Assembly (NCBI GenBank): GCA_025548565.1
Contig: JAJLPB010000006.1
Location: forward strand, 1 to 64,000
Origin: Rugamonas sp. A1-17
GTDB lineage: Bacteria; Pseudomonadota; Gammaproteobacteria; Burkholderiales; Burkholderiaceae_D
DNA: 64,000 bases
Direction: 5' to 3'
Shown here one piece after another: positions 21,662 through 29,762 of this stretch. The notes below the pieces were generated by a model. That model did no database searches. It had not been told where the DNA came from and was given only the letters and a program-made list of their open reading frames with translations. The position numbers and the translations under genes were made by a program. Each line of letters starts with the position of its first letter. Positions within the stretch are counted from its first letter, which is position 1.

Positions 21662-23131
21662 TTAGAAGGGATAGCGCGGCGCTTCGGTCTTCACCGTGAG
21701 CCACTGCCATTGGGTGAATTCATCCCAGTCGGCGCTGCCGCCGTGGCGGCCGCCATTGCCCGAGGTGCCGCCGCCGCCGAATGGCGCGTGCGCTTCGGCC
21801 AGCACCGTCTGGTCGTTGATGTGGGCGTGGCCGGCCGGCACGCGGTCGACGATGAACATGGCGCGCGCCAGCGTCGGTGTGATCACGCCCAGCGCCAGGC
21901 AGCCGGTCGTGGCGGAGGCCAGCGCGATGGCTTCCTGGTCGGTGTCGAACACGGTGACCGAGGCCACGGGGCCGAACAGCTCTTCCTCGAAGCAGCGCAT
22001 GCCGGGGCGTACGCCGGTCAGCACGGTGGGCTGGTAGAACTGGTTCTCGTAGGTGCCACCGGCCAGCAGGGTGGCGCCGGCGGCCACGCTGTCCTGCACG
22101 ATGCTGTGCACGCGTTGCACCTGGCGGGCGTTGATCAGCGGCCCAAGCGCCACCTTGCCGCTCATCGGATCGCCCACCGGCAGCTGGCCGGCCTTGACCA
22201 CCAGGCGTTCGATGACGGCGGCGGCGATGCCGCGCTGGAGCAGGATGCGGCCGGAGGCCATGCAGATCTGGCCCTGGTGCAGGTAGGCGCCCCAGGCCAC
22301 GTTGGCGGCGGCGATGTCGGGATCGGCGTCGTCGAGGATGATCAGCGAGTTCTTGCCGCCCAGTTCCAGCGACATCTTCTTCAGGTTGCGGCCTGCCAGT
22401 TCGCCGATGCTGCGGCCGACTGCGGTCGATCCGGTGAAGGCGATCATGGCGATGTCGGGATGGCTGCACATCGCCTGTCCCGCTTCGGCGGCGCCGGCCA
22501 GCACGTGAAGCACGCCCTTGGGCAGGCCGGCTTCCTCGAAGATGCGGGCGATCAGCACGCCGCCGCTGATGGGCGTTTGCAGGTCCGGCTTGTGGACCAC
22601 TGCGTTACCGGTGGCCAGCGCCGGCGCGATCGAGCGGATCGACAGGATCAGCGGGAAGTTGAATGGCGAGATCACGCCGACCACGCCGTGCGGCATGCGC
22701 CGGGCGATGCTCATCTGGCCGCTGGCGGAGGCCAGCAGCTGGCCCTTGGGCTGGGTGAGCATGGAGGCGGCTTCCTGCAGGTGGGCGCTGGCTTCGCGCA
22801 GCTCCAGGTCGGCCTTGGGACGGATCGCGCCGGTCTCGCGCACGATCCATGTCGCCAGTTCGTCGTGGTGTTCGGCGATGACGGCTGCTGCGCGGCGGAA
22901 GATGGCGGCGCGTTCCTTGTAGTCGCTGGCGGCCCACGCGGCCTGCGCGGCGCGGGCTTGCTTGGCGGAGCGCGCCACGTCGTCGGCGTCGGCCAGGCCG
23001 ATGCGGCCCAGTTGTTCGCCAGTTGCTGGCTCGATGAAGGTGTGGACGCCGCCATGGCTGGCGATCCAGTCGCCGGTGAAGATGCGGCCCTGCCAGATCG
23101 ATGGACGTAAAAGCGCATTCGCGTTGGTCAT
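21662..23131 (-). CDS. aromatic aldehyde dehydrogenase (benzaldehyde/coniferyl aldehyde type)
   Basis: A 489-residue NAD(P) aldehyde dehydrogenase. Seen directly: SPFNFPLIL, FTGSTAVGRSIG, catalytic Glu in MSLELGGKNS and nucleophile Cys in HQGQICMASG. The ending FGGGGTSGNGGRHGG...DEFTQWQWLTV resembles XylC-type benzaldehyde dehydrogenases more than the shorter coniferyl aldehyde dehydrogenase (CalB) family. Next to CalA it probably oxidises coniferaldehyde or another cinnamaldehyde to the acid (inference). It is the first gene of the nine-gene leftward operon, and its promoter region is shared with the sigma54 activator. Confidence 0.86.
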   Translation of the reverse strand: MTNANALLRPSIWQGRIFTGDWIASHGGVHTFIEPATGEQLGRIGLADADDVARSAKQARAAQAAWAASDYKERAAIFRRAAAVIAEHHDELATWIVRETGAIRPKADLELREASAHLQEAASMLTQPKGQLLASASGQMSIARRMPHGVVGVISPFNFPLILSIRSIAPALATGNAVVHKPDLQTPISGGVLIARIFEEAGLPKGVLHVLAGAAEAGQAMCSHPDIAMIAFTGSTAVGRSIGELAGRNLKKMSLELGGKNSLIILDDADPDIAAANVAWGAYLHQGQICMASGRILLQRGIAAAVIERLVVKAGQLPVGDPMSGKVALGPLINARQVQRVHSIVQDSVAAGATLLAGGTYENQFYQPTVLTGVRPGMRCFEEELFGPVASVTVFDTDQEAIALASATTGCLALGVITPTLARAMFIVDRVPAGHAHINDQTVLAEAHAPFGGGGTSGNGGRHGGSADWDEFTQWQWLTVKTEAPRYPF

Positions 23132-23183
23132 GCTGTCTCCTTTGAATGATGGGTGGTGGGGAAGTCAGCCTCGATGCACGCTG

Positions 23184-23200
23184 TTAGCACGCTAGTTGCA
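23184..23200 (+). promoter_or_regulatory. candidate sigma54 promoter (rightward)
   Basis: TTAGCACGCTAGTTGCA matches the -24/-12 consensus TGGCACG-N4-TTGCA except for A in place of one of the -24 G pair. Its transcript would start near 23211 and run toward the activator gene. A chance match is possible. Confidence 0.35.
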
Positions 23201-23232
23201 TGGAGGTCTGCTTGCCGCTCTTGCCTTAGCTA

Positions 23233-23249
23233 TTACAAGTTGTGTGCCA
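23233..23249 (-). promoter_or_regulatory. candidate sigma54 promoter for the leftward operon
   Basis: On the minus strand TGGCACACAACTTGTAA has a perfect -24 element and TTGT in place of TTGC at -12. Transcription would start near 23223, about 90 bases before the aldehyde dehydrogenase start. The candidate activating sequence at 23366-23381 lies about 150 bases upstream of this start, a normal distance for sigma54 activation. Confidence 0.45.
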
Positions 23250-23365
23250 GCTCGTTGCGCGGCGTCGCTATTGCGGCGCACCATGCGCTGCCTTCGCTGG
23301 GCGTAGCGTCTGTTTTTAAAGGCCGCGCGCAGCGCAGTGCAGCAAAAAAGAAGAGACGCCGGCGA

Positions 23366-23381
23366 TTGATGAAATGATCAA
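23366..23381. promoter_or_regulatory. XylR/DmpR-type upstream activating sequence
   Basis: TTGATGAAATGATCAA has inverted TTGAT/ATCAA arms. It matches the palindromic consensus I recall for XylR/DmpR sites, TTGATCAATTGATCAA, at 14 of 16 positions. It lies just before the activator start and upstream of the leftward sigma54-like promoter. Only one copy was found, although such sites usually occur in pairs. Confidence 0.55.
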
Positions 23382-23396
23382 ATGGGAGAACTGCCG

Positions 23397-25241
23397 ATGT
23401 ATGATTTGGTAAAAGACGATGAAAGTGGAGACATGAGCAAACCCCCTCGCGTATCGCTGGCGGAGATGTCGCGCGTCAGCGGCAAGATGCTGCAGCATGG
23501 CGACAGCCAGCACCTGAAGGCCGGCGCCGCGCCAACGCTGGACGACCTGACGCAAAGCCTGCACTTCTCGCCCGGCGATGGCCGCATCTGGCTCAACGGC
23601 CAACGCATGCAGCTGCTGCATATCACCTCGCTCGGCGCGCTGCGGCGCGAGCTGCTCGAGAGCATAGGCCCCGAACGCACGCGTGGCCTGCTCACGCGGG
23701 TCGGCTATTCGGCCGGCGCGCGCGATGCGCAGCTGCTGCGCGAACGCTGGCCGGACGCCGAACCGGGCTCGCTGTTCGCCGCCGGGCCGCGCATGCATTC
23801 GCTGGAAGGCGCGGTCAAGGTGGAACCGCTGCATTTCGAATTCGACTTCGAACGCGGCACCTACCATGGCGAATTCCTGTGGCACCACTCCAGCGAGGCC
23901 GAGGTGCACGCGGCCGATTTCGGCATCGGCACCGAACCGGCGTGCTGGATGCAGACCGGCTACGCCATCGGCTACACCAGCGCGATGATCGGGCGGCTGA
24001 CCATCTACCGCGAAATCGAATGTACGTCGATGGGCCACAAGCACTGCCGCCTGATCGGCAAGCCGGCCGACGAGTGGGACAACGTGGAGGAAGATCTGCG
24101 CTTCCTGAACGCGGAATCGTTCGTCAGCACCACGGCCTACGGCGGGCCGGGCCAGCACCAGCAGGCGGCGCCGCTGCCCGGCGACGATGGCCGGGCATAC
24201 GGCGAGAAGGAAATGGTGGGCGTGTCGTCGGCCTTCAACGCGGCCTGCCACATGCTCAAGCGCGTGGCGCCGACCGCCGCCACGGTGCTGTTCACCGGCG
24301 AGTCGGGCGTGGGCAAGGAGTTGTTTGCCTACATGCTGCACCAGATCGGCGCCCGCAAGGAGCAGCCCTTCGTGGCCGTGAACTGCGCGGCGATTCCCGA
24401 GACGCTGATCGAATCCGAACTGTTTGGCGTGGAGCGCGGCGCCTTCACCGGCGCCAGCCAGTCGCGGCCCGGCCGTTTCGAGCGCGCCTCCGGCGGCACG
24501 CTGTTCCTCGACGAGATAGGCACGCTTAGCCTGGTGGCGCAGGGGAAGCTGCTGCGCGCCCTGCAGGAGGGCGAGATCGAACGGGTAGGGGGCGTGCGCA
24601 GCGTGAAGGTGGACGTGCGGCTGGTGGCGGCCACCAATGTCGATTTGCGCGAGGAGATCCGGGAGGGCCGCTTCCGCGAAGACCTGTTCTTCCGCCTGAA
24701 CGTGTTCCCCATCCGCCTGCCGCCGCTGCGCGACCGGCGCGACGACATCCCGCTGCTGATGGGCTACTTCATGCGCCACTACGGGCAAAAGCACCAGCGC
24801 CGCGTGACCGGCTTCACGGCGCGCGCGGTCGATGCGCTGCTCAACTACCACTTCCCGGGGAATATACGCGAGCTGCAAAACCTGGTGGAGCGGGGCGTCA
24901 TCTACGCCGACGAGGATGGCCCGATCGACCTGCCGCATCTGTTCACCAGCGGCGAGGAATCGCAGACCTCATACTTCTCGCTGGCGCAGACCGGGCGGCT
25001 GACCAGTCACGAAACGCCGGCGGCGCCGGCAGGCGCCTTGCTGGACGTGCTGCCGGGGATGCTGCGGCAGCAGGCCGCGGAACAAGGCCAGGAGCAGAAC
25101 TGGTCGCTGGACCATCTGGAAAGCACGCTGATACTGGCGGCGGTGAAGCGCGCGGACGGCAATCTGTCGGCGGCGGCGCGCATGCTGGGCCTGACGCGGC
25201 CGCAGCTCTCCTACCGCATGAAGAAGCTGCAGCAGGGCTGA
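23397..25241 (+). CDS. XylR/DmpR-family sigma54-dependent activator
   Basis: A 614-residue enhancer-binding protein. The N-terminal XylR_N aromatic-sensor domain (about 20-130) and V4R domain (about 130-195) precede a linker. The AAA+ domain follows, with Walker A GESGVGKE near 301, the sigma54-contacting GAFTGA loop near 348 and LFLDEIGTL as Walker B. A Fis-type helix-turn-helix (AARMLGLTRPQLSYRMKKL) ends it. It should bind an aromatic directly and activate sigma54 promoters as a hexamer. It diverges from the nine-gene operon, and the shared 265-base gap holds a matching activating sequence and two -24/-12 candidates. GGGAGA supports the ATG at 23397; ATGs at 23382 and 23433 are alternatives. 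The effector may be coniferyl alcohol or a related phenol (inference). Confidence 0.92.
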   Translation: MYDLVKDDESGDMSKPPRVSLAEMSRVSGKMLQHGDSQHLKAGAAPTLDDLTQSLHFSPGDGRIWLNGQRMQLLHITSLGALRRELLESIGPERTRGLLTRVGYSAGARDAQLLRERWPDAEPGSLFAAGPRMHSLEGAVKVEPLHFEFDFERGTYHGEFLWHHSSEAEVHAADFGIGTEPACWMQTGYAIGYTSAMIGRLTIYREIECTSMGHKHCRLIGKPADEWDNVEEDLRFLNAESFVSTTAYGGPGQHQQAAPLPGDDGRAYGEKEMVGVSSAFNAACHMLKRVAPTAATVLFTGESGVGKELFAYMLHQIGARKEQPFVAVNCAAIPETLIESELFGVERGAFTGASQSRPGRFERASGGTLFLDEIGTLSLVAQGKLLRALQEGEIERVGGVRSVKVDVRLVAATNVDLREEIREGRFREDLFFRLNVFPIRLPPLRDRRDDIPLLMGYFMRHYGQKHQRRVTGFTARAVDALLNYHFPGNIRELQNLVERGVIYADEDGPIDLPHLFTSGEESQTSYFSLAQTGRLTSHETPAAPAGALLDVLPGMLRQQAAEQGQEQNWSLDHLESTLILAAVKRADGNLSAAARMLGLTRPQLSYRMKKLQQG

Positions 25242-25248
25242 CGCCCGC

Positions 25249-25740
25249 TCACTCCAGGTAGATCTTCTGCAGCAGCTCGATGAGCTGCGCGCGCTCGGCG
25301 TCGGTCAGCCTGGCCGTCGCATCCACTTCCAGCTCGCTGGCGGTCTTTTCCGCCTTGGTGCACATGCTCAGGCCAGCGGGCGTGAGCACCAGCGTTTGCG
25401 AACGCCGGTCCAGCGGACTGCGTTGGCGCAGCAGCAGCCCACGGTCTTGCAGCCTGTCGAGCAGGATGGCGAGATTGGGGGGCGACACGTTCACCGCCGC
25501 CGACAAGCGCTTCTGGTTGATGTTGGGATTGGCCTTGAGCAGACTCAGTACGCTGAAATCCACCGGCCGCAGCTCGTACTTCGCCATGCGCTTCTCGAAC
25601 AGCGGCATGATGCGGATGTAAGCCCGGCGGCAGTTATAGCCCACCAGATCCTGTAGCACACGCTGGTCCAGCGGCTGCTCGGCCGCCTCCTGGACGGCGT
25701 CGATGAGTTCAATCTTCTTTTTCTTGGGCTGCGTTGTCAT
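25249..25740 (-). CDS. MarR-family regulator
   Basis: A 163-residue MarR protein with a lysine-rich N-terminal tail (QPKKKKIE), a central winged helix (NQKRLSAAVNVSPPNLAILLDRLQDRGLL) and the conserved wing RSPLDRRSQTLVLT. It is divergent from the ABC binding protein/tannase pair; the 128-base gap contains two overlapping AT-rich palindromes at 25806-25825. It ends 7 bases from the convergent sigma54 activator. It probably represses the binding-protein/tannase pair and responds to a released aromatic acid (inference). Confidence 0.85.
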   Translation of the reverse strand: MTTQPKKKKIELIDAVQEAAEQPLDQRVLQDLVGYNCRRAYIRIMPLFEKRMAKYELRPVDFSVLSLLKANPNINQKRLSAAVNVSPPNLAILLDRLQDRGLLLRQRSPLDRRSQTLVLTPAGLSMCTKAEKTASELEVDATARLTDAERAQLIELLQKIYLE

Positions 25741-25805
25741 GTTCGGATTCTAGCAAAGATGCTCGTTCCGGGCCATCCCGATGCTTGCAATCTCCTGAAA
25801 ATACG

Positions 25806-25825
25806 TATAGTCTATAATCATTATA
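25806..25825. promoter_or_regulatory. overlapping palindromes, candidate MarR operator
   Basis: TATAG-T-CTATA (25806-25816) overlaps TATAAT-C-ATTATA (25813-25825); both are perfect. The second includes a TATAAT that could be a rightward -10. The location between divergent marR and transporter genes suits a repressor site. Confidence 0.5.
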
Positions 25826-25868
25826 AAACATAACTAATTATCTCAACACTATCCATTGAGGAGACACG

Positions 25869-27029
25869 ATGAAACGCAGTGTGATTACCGCCGTATTGTT
25901 CACCGCATTGGCCGCCGGCGCGGCCCAGGCCCAGGAACCGATCCGCATCGGCGTCATCGCCGCGCTCACCGGGCCGTTTGCCAATACCGGCAAGCCGTTC
26001 GAGGACGGCATCAAGACCTATATGCAGCAATTTGGCGACCAGGTGGCCGGCCGGAAGATCGAAATCATCTACCGCGACGACGGCGGCACCAATGTCGACC
26101 AGTCCAAACGGGCGGCGCAGGAGCTGATCACGCGGGAACACGTGAGCTTCCTGATCGGCTTCTCGCTGACGCCTAGCGCCATGGCGGTGGCGCCCATCGC
26201 CACCCAGGCCAAGATGCCGATGATCGTGATGAACGCGGTCACCAACGGCATCACCGCCAAGTCGCCGTACATGCTGCGCACCAGTATGACGATGCACCAG
26301 ATGACCGGACCGTTCGGCGCCTGGACGGCGAAGAACAAGATCGGCAAGGTCTACACGCTGGTCAGCGACTACAGCACCGGGCTCGATGCGGAGGCGCGCT
26401 TCACCAAGGAGTTCAACGCCGGCGGCGGCAAGGTGGTGGGTTCGGCGCGGGCACCGCTGGCAAATCCCGACTATTCTCCATTCATCCAGCGCATCAAGGA
26501 TGAAAAGCCGGATGCGCTGTTCTTCTTCGCGCCCGGCGTGGAGGACGGTATCGGCCTGCTGAAGGCCTTCAGCGACAAGGGCCTGGACAAGGCGGGCATC
26601 AAGTTCCTGGGCGTGGGCGACATGACCAGCGAAACGCCGACGCTGGAAGCGCTGGGCGACCGCGCGCTCGGTGCGGTGACGGTGCTGAACTACGCGCCAA
26701 CCCTGGACAATGACGTCAACAAGGCCTTCCTGAAAGCCTACGCGCAGGCCAATCCGACCCGGCCGCCCGCCACCTTCGTCACCGTGGCCGCCTACGACAC
26801 CATGGGCATGATCTACGAGACCGTCCGCAAGCTGGGCGGCGCCGTCACCGGCGACAAGGCCATGCAGACGCTGGCCGGAATGAAGCGCGATAGCCCGCGT
26901 GGGCCGATCAGCATCGACCCCGCCACCCGCGACATCGTGCAGAACATGTACATCCGCGAAGTGAAGAAGGTCAACGGCAAACTGGTGAACGAACCGATCG
27001 CGGTGCTGCGCGACGTCAGCCCCAACTAA
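25869..27029 (+). CDS. ABC transporter substrate-binding protein, HAAT type (1 of 3)
   Basis: A 386-residue periplasmic binding protein of the LivJ/Peripla_BP_6 family with a Sec signal peptide (cleavage near AQA-Q). Family marks are IRIGVIAALTGPFANTGKPFEDGIK and the closing SPRGPISIDPATRDIVQNMYIREV. Relatives beside aromatic catabolic genes (for example CouP for p-coumarate) bind hydroxycinnamates, so an aromatic ligand is likely. It is 12 bases upstream of the tannase-family gene, forming a release-and-capture pair. No permease or ATPase adjoins; the only complete set is at 56202-59548. GAGGAG precedes the start. Confidence 0.88.
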   Translation: MKRSVITAVLFTALAAGAAQAQEPIRIGVIAALTGPFANTGKPFEDGIKTYMQQFGDQVAGRKIEIIYRDDGGTNVDQSKRAAQELITREHVSFLIGFSLTPSAMAVAPIATQAKMPMIVMNAVTNGITAKSPYMLRTSMTMHQMTGPFGAWTAKNKIGKVYTLVSDYSTGLDAEARFTKEFNAGGGKVVGSARAPLANPDYSPFIQRIKDEKPDALFFFAPGVEDGIGLLKAFSDKGLDKAGIKFLGVGDMTSETPTLEALGDRALGAVTVLNYAPTLDNDVNKAFLKAYAQANPTRPPATFVTVAAYDTMGMIYETVRKLGGAVTGDKAMQTLAGMKRDSPRGPISIDPATRDIVQNMYIREVKKVNGKLVNEPIAVLRDVSPN

Positions 27030-27040
27030 GGAGATATCTC

Positions 27041-28768
27041 ATGAAGATCGAACGACGTGTCTTGAAGGGCGCGCCGCTGGCGGCGCTTTGCCTGTCGGCT
27101 GTGACGCTGAGCGCCTGCGGTGGCGATGGTGGCAGCAAGTCCGATGGCGCCGTGGCGCTGCCGCAGCTGACCGCTGCCAGCGCCGGCAAGCTCGGCTCCT
27201 GCACCGACCTGGCCAGCCGCATCTCCTATCCCAATACGACCATCGCCAGCGCGGCCTCTGTGGCCGCCGGCGTGCTGACGGTAGCCGGCAAGCCGGTGCC
27301 CGCGCACTGCCTGGTGAAGGGATCGATGTTCCAGCGCACAGGCCCGGTCGACGGGCAAAGCTACGCGATCGGTTTCGAGATGCGGCTGCCGGTGGACTGG
27401 AACGGCCGCTTCTTCTACCAGGCCAACGGCGGCCTTGACGGCGCGGTCGTCACGGCGACCGGCGACGTGGGTGGCGGCGGGCAGTTGGACAATGCGCTGA
27501 ACCAGGGCTTTGCCGTGATCAGCTCCGACGCTGGCCACGGCGCCGCGACGCCGTTGTTCGGTCTCGATCCGCAAGCGCGGCTGGACTACGGCTACCAGGC
27601 CTCGGGCAAGCTGGCGCCGATGGCCAAGAGCGTGATCCAGACCGCCTACGGCAAGGGGCCGGACCGTTCCTACTTCGGCGGCTGCTCCAACGGCGGCCGT
27701 CATACGATGGTGGCCGCGGCCCGCTACGGCGAACAGTTCGACGGCTATCTGGTCGGCGATCCCGGCTTCCGTCTGCCGCTGGCGGCCATCGCCAACATCG
27801 CGGGCGGCCAGACTTATGCCGCGCTGGCGAGCACGCCGGGCGACCTGTCGACCGGCTTCACGGCGGCCGAACGCGCGCTGGTATCGAACGCGGTGCTGGA
27901 CAAATGCGATGCGCTCGACGGCGCCAAGGATGGCATGGTGCAGGACACGAGCGCCTGCCAGGCCGCGTTCAGCCTGGATCGCGATGTGCCGTCCTGCGGA
28001 GCGCAAGGCCGCGACGGCACCTGCCTCAGCGCGGCGCAGAAGACGTCGATCGGGCAGCTGTTCACCGGCGCGCTTACCAGCAGCAAGACCAAGTTCTATT
28101 CAAGCTTCCCGTACGACGCGGGCCTGGGCACCGGCAACTGGGCGTTCTGGAAGTTCTTCAGCCCACTGCAGCTGGATTCCGGCGCGGTGGCGATGATCTG
28201 GAAGGTACCACCGGTGAATCCTGCCACCTTCAACGGCGCCAACTTCGCGCTGACGTCCAGTATCGACAGCCTGCTGACGCAAGTCGCCGCGACCGACGGC
28301 ACCTACACGGAAAGCGCGATGTCCTTCATGCTGCCGCCGCACCTGACCGACTACAGCACCGTGAAGAACCGTGGCGCCAAGATGATGCTGTATCACGGCA
28401 CCAGCGATCCGATCTTCTCCAGCGACGACACCAAGGCATGGTATGACAACCTGCGTGCCGCGAACGGTGGCGATGCGTCCAGTTTCGCGCGCTACTACCA
28501 GGTGCCCGGCATGAACCATTGTTCCGGCGGCCCGGCCACCGACCAATTCGACATGCTGACGCCTTTGGTGAACTGGGTCGAGAAGGGCCAGGCGCCGGAA
28601 CGGGTGGTGGCCAGCGCGCGCGGCGCGGGCAACGCCGGCGGCGCCAATGCCGACGTGCCGGCGTCGTGGTCGGCCACGCGTACCCGTCCGCTGTGCCCTT
28701 ATCCGCAGGTGGCGAAGTACAACGGCAGCGGCAGCATTGAAGACGCGGCCAACTTCAGCTGCAAGTAG
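27041..28768 (+). CDS. tannase/feruloyl-esterase-family lipoprotein
   Basis: A 575-residue alpha/beta hydrolase of the fungal-tannase/feruloyl esterase family. A lipoprotein signal peptide ends in LSAC (lipid-modified Cys26), so it is membrane-anchored, probably in the outer membrane. The family's CS-D-HC motif is visible: GCSNGGR with nucleophile Ser near 215, Asp in HGTSDPIF and His-Cys in GMNHCSGG, the two cysteines linking Ser and His by a disulfide. CDALDGAKDGMVQD resembles the lid calcium site. It should hydrolyse hydroxycinnamate or gallate esters such as feruloylated polysaccharide or chlorogenate; the exact ester is not readable. It is co-transcribed with the binding protein. Confidence 0.9.
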   Translation: MKIERRVLKGAPLAALCLSAVTLSACGGDGGSKSDGAVALPQLTAASAGKLGSCTDLASRISYPNTTIASAASVAAGVLTVAGKPVPAHCLVKGSMFQRTGPVDGQSYAIGFEMRLPVDWNGRFFYQANGGLDGAVVTATGDVGGGGQLDNALNQGFAVISSDAGHGAATPLFGLDPQARLDYGYQASGKLAPMAKSVIQTAYGKGPDRSYFGGCSNGGRHTMVAAARYGEQFDGYLVGDPGFRLPLAAIANIAGGQTYAALASTPGDLSTGFTAAERALVSNAVLDKCDALDGAKDGMVQDTSACQAAFSLDRDVPSCGAQGRDGTCLSAAQKTSIGQLFTGALTSSKTKFYSSFPYDAGLGTGNWAFWKFFSPLQLDSGAVAMIWKVPPVNPATFNGANFALTSSIDSLLTQVAATDGTYTESAMSFMLPPHLTDYSTVKNRGAKMMLYHGTSDPIFSSDDTKAWYDNLRAANGGDASSFARYYQVPGMNHCSGGPATDQFDMLTPLVNWVEKGQAPERVVASARGAGNAGGANADVPASWSATRTRPLCPYPQVAKYNGSGSIEDAANFSCK

Positions 28769-28814
28769 CGGAGCTTCACGCGCCCCCGGTGACAGGCCGA
28801 GGGCGTGGAATGCG

Positions 28815-29762
28815 TCACGATGCTGGCGCCAGGGCCTGTCGGATCAGGTTCGCCGCGTCGCCATCGTGGCGGAAGCCGGCCTCCAACGCGGCCGGCGTAT
28901 GCAGCGCGGGGTAGCGGCCGAACAGCGCTTCGATCCGCTCCTCCGGGGCATGGCTGAGCAGCTGGCGGCATCGCTCGCCGTAGCGTTGCACCAGCGCGTC
29001 CAGCAGCTGTTCCATGCTGAGGTGGAGCACCGGCAGTTGCCAGCTGCGTGACGATGGCGCGCCGACAGTGCTCATGCTGGCCGCATGCAGCAGGTTGTCG
29101 ACGCAGCAGGGCAAGGACATCCACCAGGCGGTGGCGTGCGGCGACACCGGACAAACATAGGCTTCGCCGGCCGCCAGCCGGTGCATGACAAGGCTCATGA
29201 AGGCCGAGCCATGTCCCGACTCCGTGGGCGGCCGCGCGACGATGCCCGGCAGGCGCAAACTGACCGCATCGAGTTCGCCACGCCGGCTCAGGTCAGCCAG
29301 TTCGATTTCGGCCATCAGCTTGTGCGCGCCGTAGCTGATGGCGGGGCGCGGCGGCTGGTCTTCGTGCACCGTTTCCCCATCCAGCGGGCCGTAGACCGCG
29401 ACCGAGCTGGCGAACACCAGCCTTGGCGCTGGCCGCAGCTGGCGTCCCTGGCCGGCCAGCCGGTGCGCCAGCGCCAGCGTGGCCTGCAGGTTGACCTGGT
29501 AGCCAAGCGCGTGTTCGCGTTCGGCCAACGATCCCGGCACACTGGCAAGGTGGAAGACGATGTCCGCCGGCTGCTGCAGGGCCGCGTCCAGCACGGCGGC
29601 ATCGCCGAACGATCCCTTGATCTGGCGTGTACCCGGCGCACGGGATCCGGCGTCGAATGCCTGGTCGATCAGCGTCAGGCAGTGCCGGGATTCGCCCTGC
29701 AGGCGCCGCACCAGGGCGCGGCCGACGAAGCCGTTGGCGCCGGTGATCACGATATGACTCAT
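28815..29762 (-). CDS. NAD-dependent epimerase/dehydrogenase (extended SDR)
   Basis: A 315-residue extended short-chain dehydrogenase. The N terminus MSHIVITGANGFVGRALV carries the TGxxGxxG motif, and the active-site YxxxK is in ISYGAHKLMAE, with a preceding SSVAVYG strand. The overall plan resembles D-erythronate dehydrogenase-like proteins. The ATG at 29762 overlaps the FAH stop (ATGA); the longer open frame upstream is inside that gene. As the last gene of the twelve-gene operon it may oxidise or reduce a late hydroxyacid intermediate (inference). Confidence 0.83.
   Translation of the reverse strand: MSHIVITGANGFVGRALVRRLQGESRHCLTLIDQAFDAGSRAPGTRQIKGSFGDAAVLDAALQQPADIVFHLASVPGSLAEREHALGYQVNLQATLALAHRLAGQGRQLRPAPRLVFASSVAVYGPLDGETVHEDQPPRPAISYGAHKLMAEIELADLSRRGELDAVSLRLPGIVARPPTESGHGSAFMSLVMHRLAAGEAYVCPVSPHATAWWMSLPCCVDNLLHAASMSTVGAPSSRSWQLPVLHLSMEQLLDALVQRYGERCRQLLSHAPEERIEALFGRYPALHTPAALEAGFRHDGDAANLIRQALAPAS

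Noticed and set aside
28777..28805. Possible bidirectional terminator between the tannase and epimerase genes
   Set aside because: CACGCGCCC and GGGCGTGG could pair only with a bulge, and there is no T-run on either strand.
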